Assembly: GCA_016844425.1 (NCBI GenBank)
Contig: JAERML010000053.1
Location: 1-7,495 of the forward strand
Reading direction: 5' to 3'
Source: Bacteroidota bacterium
Lineage (GTDB): Bacteria; Bacteroidota; UBA10030; UBA6906
DNA: 7,495 nt
In this document: positions 7,240 through 7,495 of the stretch, in pieces
Layout: each line of letters starts with the position of its first letter
Numbering within the stretch: the first letter of the stretch is position 1
The notes under the pieces: generated by a model
What the model saw: only the letters and a program-made list of their open reading frames with translations
The model's database searches: none
What the model was told of the DNA's origin: nothing
Position numbers and translations under genes: made by a program

Positions 7240-7258
7240 TCCGAAGGAGTCCTTCGGA
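7240..7258. repeat. Perfect 8-bp stem-loop
   Basis: TCCGAAGG (7240-7247) and CCTTCGGA (7251-7258) pair perfectly around an AGT loop. Neither strand has a T run behind it, so it lacks the form of an intrinsic terminator. It lies 38 bases after the larger nested repeat and may be part of the same composite intergenic element. Confidence 0.55.
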
Positions 7259-7317
7259 CAAAATGGGGCGCTTCCTCCGGTGTTGTCTCTGATTCTTCTC
7301 TTCCGTACATTATCACC

Positions 7318-7343
7318 GGCGACGGGCAGTTCCCCGTGTCGCC
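7318..7343. repeat. GC-rich imperfect stem-loop
   Basis: GGCG (7318-7321) pairs with CGCC (7340-7343). ACGGG (7322-7326) pairs with CCCGT (7333-7337) when the two bases at 7338-7339 are bulged out, leaving a six-base loop, CAGTTC. A continuous six-pair alternative, GGCGAC with GTCGCC, is also possible. It is the third inverted repeat in about 230 bases. No T run follows. Confidence 0.4.
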
Positions 7344-7412
7344 TGCACCATCTCCGTTCTTCCACCTGTTCTACACTTCAAAGATTCTCGTCATGATAAT
7401 CGGACACGCTCC

Positions 7413-7495
7413 ATGAAAGTGACTGCCGATCCTGTCCCGCTCTTTACCGTTCACCATCTCACGACATTCCAGGACATCCTGACGCATTCATTGCG
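7413..7495 (+). CDS. Possible start of an unidentified gene, cut by the window edge
   Basis: An ATG at 7413 opens a frame that stays open for 27 codons to the end of the window, beginning MKVTADPVPLFTVHHLTTFQ. The residues look like ordinary protein but show no motif I recognise, and 27 codons are too few to assign anything. There is no Shine-Dalgarno sequence in front (CGGACACGCTCC), though galT and the permease also lack one. Its position, after a long non-coding gap with repeats, suits the first gene of a new transcription unit. The frame could also be a chance opening. Confidence 0.4.
   Translation, partial: MKVTADPVPLFTVHHLTTFQDILTHSL

Larger units (their letters stand above)
7045..7412. 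other. Non-coding gap of 368 bases with three inverted repeats
   Basis: No frame here shows a recognisable protein. The longer open frames are continuations of shadow frames from the permease gene or run through the inverted repeats. I find no classical intrinsic terminator (GC stem followed directly by a T run). A weak promoter-like pair, TTGTCT at 7283-7288 and TACATT at 7306-7311 with a 17-base spacer, might serve the possible gene at 7413, but it is unconvincing. Three stem-loops at 7117-7201, 7240-7258 and 7318-7343 are listed separately. Confidence 0.65.

Noticed and set aside
7240..7258. Stem-loop considered as an intrinsic terminator
   Set aside because: Neither strand has the T tract required directly after the stem; CAAAATGG follows on the plus strand.
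6866..7396. Plus-strand open frame running from inside the permease gene through the intergenic gap
   Set aside because: Its first part is the permease in another frame, and the rest passes through all three inverted repeats; the translation is Ser/Arg/Pro-rich and shows no family resemblance.
7138..7416. Open frame of 92 codons across the repeat-rich gap, a candidate small protein
   Set aside because: No ribosome site, and its codons are made up largely of the palindromic elements. It is better explained as non-coding repeat sequence.
1..7495. CRISPR arrays, tRNA or rRNA genes, transposases, toxin-antitoxin or defence genes
   Set aside because: I saw no spaced direct repeats, tRNA-like arms, rRNA motifs or recognisable proteins of those kinds on either strand.

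Overview
The window holds a run of plus-strand genes and no minus-strand gene that I believe. Base composition is moderately GC-rich by eye. The genes are typical Gram-negative ones: an exported beta-barrel-like protein, an exported esterase and a transglutaminase-like protein of a kind I associate with Bacteroidota and its relatives. Some starts have clear Shine-Dalgarno sequences (galK, the barrel protein, the esterase) and others have none (galT, the permease). My best guess is a bacterium of the Bacteroidota/Ignavibacteria (FCB) side, but this is family resemblance only, with no marker gene to prove it.

Layout: (1) 1-707 is the C-terminal part of a transglutaminase-like protein whose N-terminus lies outside the window. 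(2) 708-820 is a 113-base gap with a perfect 12-base palindrome overlapping a possible sigma70-type promoter. (3) 821-7044 is a compact six-gene run: galT, galK, a small exported beta-barrel-like protein, an exported esterase of the esterase D/CE1-like alpha/beta-hydrolase type, a class V PLP-dependent enzyme and an APC-superfamily amino acid permease. Gaps within it are 18, 43, 13, 5 and 1 bases. (4) 7045-7412 has no convincing gene but contains three separate inverted repeats, one an 85-base nested structure. (5) 7413-7495 may be the first 27 codons of another gene.

Functionally, galT and galK are the transferase and kinase of the Leloir galactose pathway. Neither galE nor an aldose mutarotase is in view. 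The barrel protein and esterase are predicted to work in the envelope or periplasm. The esterase could release acyl groups from glycans or other esters, which would fit galactose use, but that link rests on position only. The last two genes pair an amino acid transporter with a PLP enzyme almost without a gap, suggesting uptake or exchange of an amino compound and its conversion. I see no previously undescribed system here. The less ordinary items are the mixed gene content of the run, the palindrome in front of it, and the cluster of inverted repeats after it.
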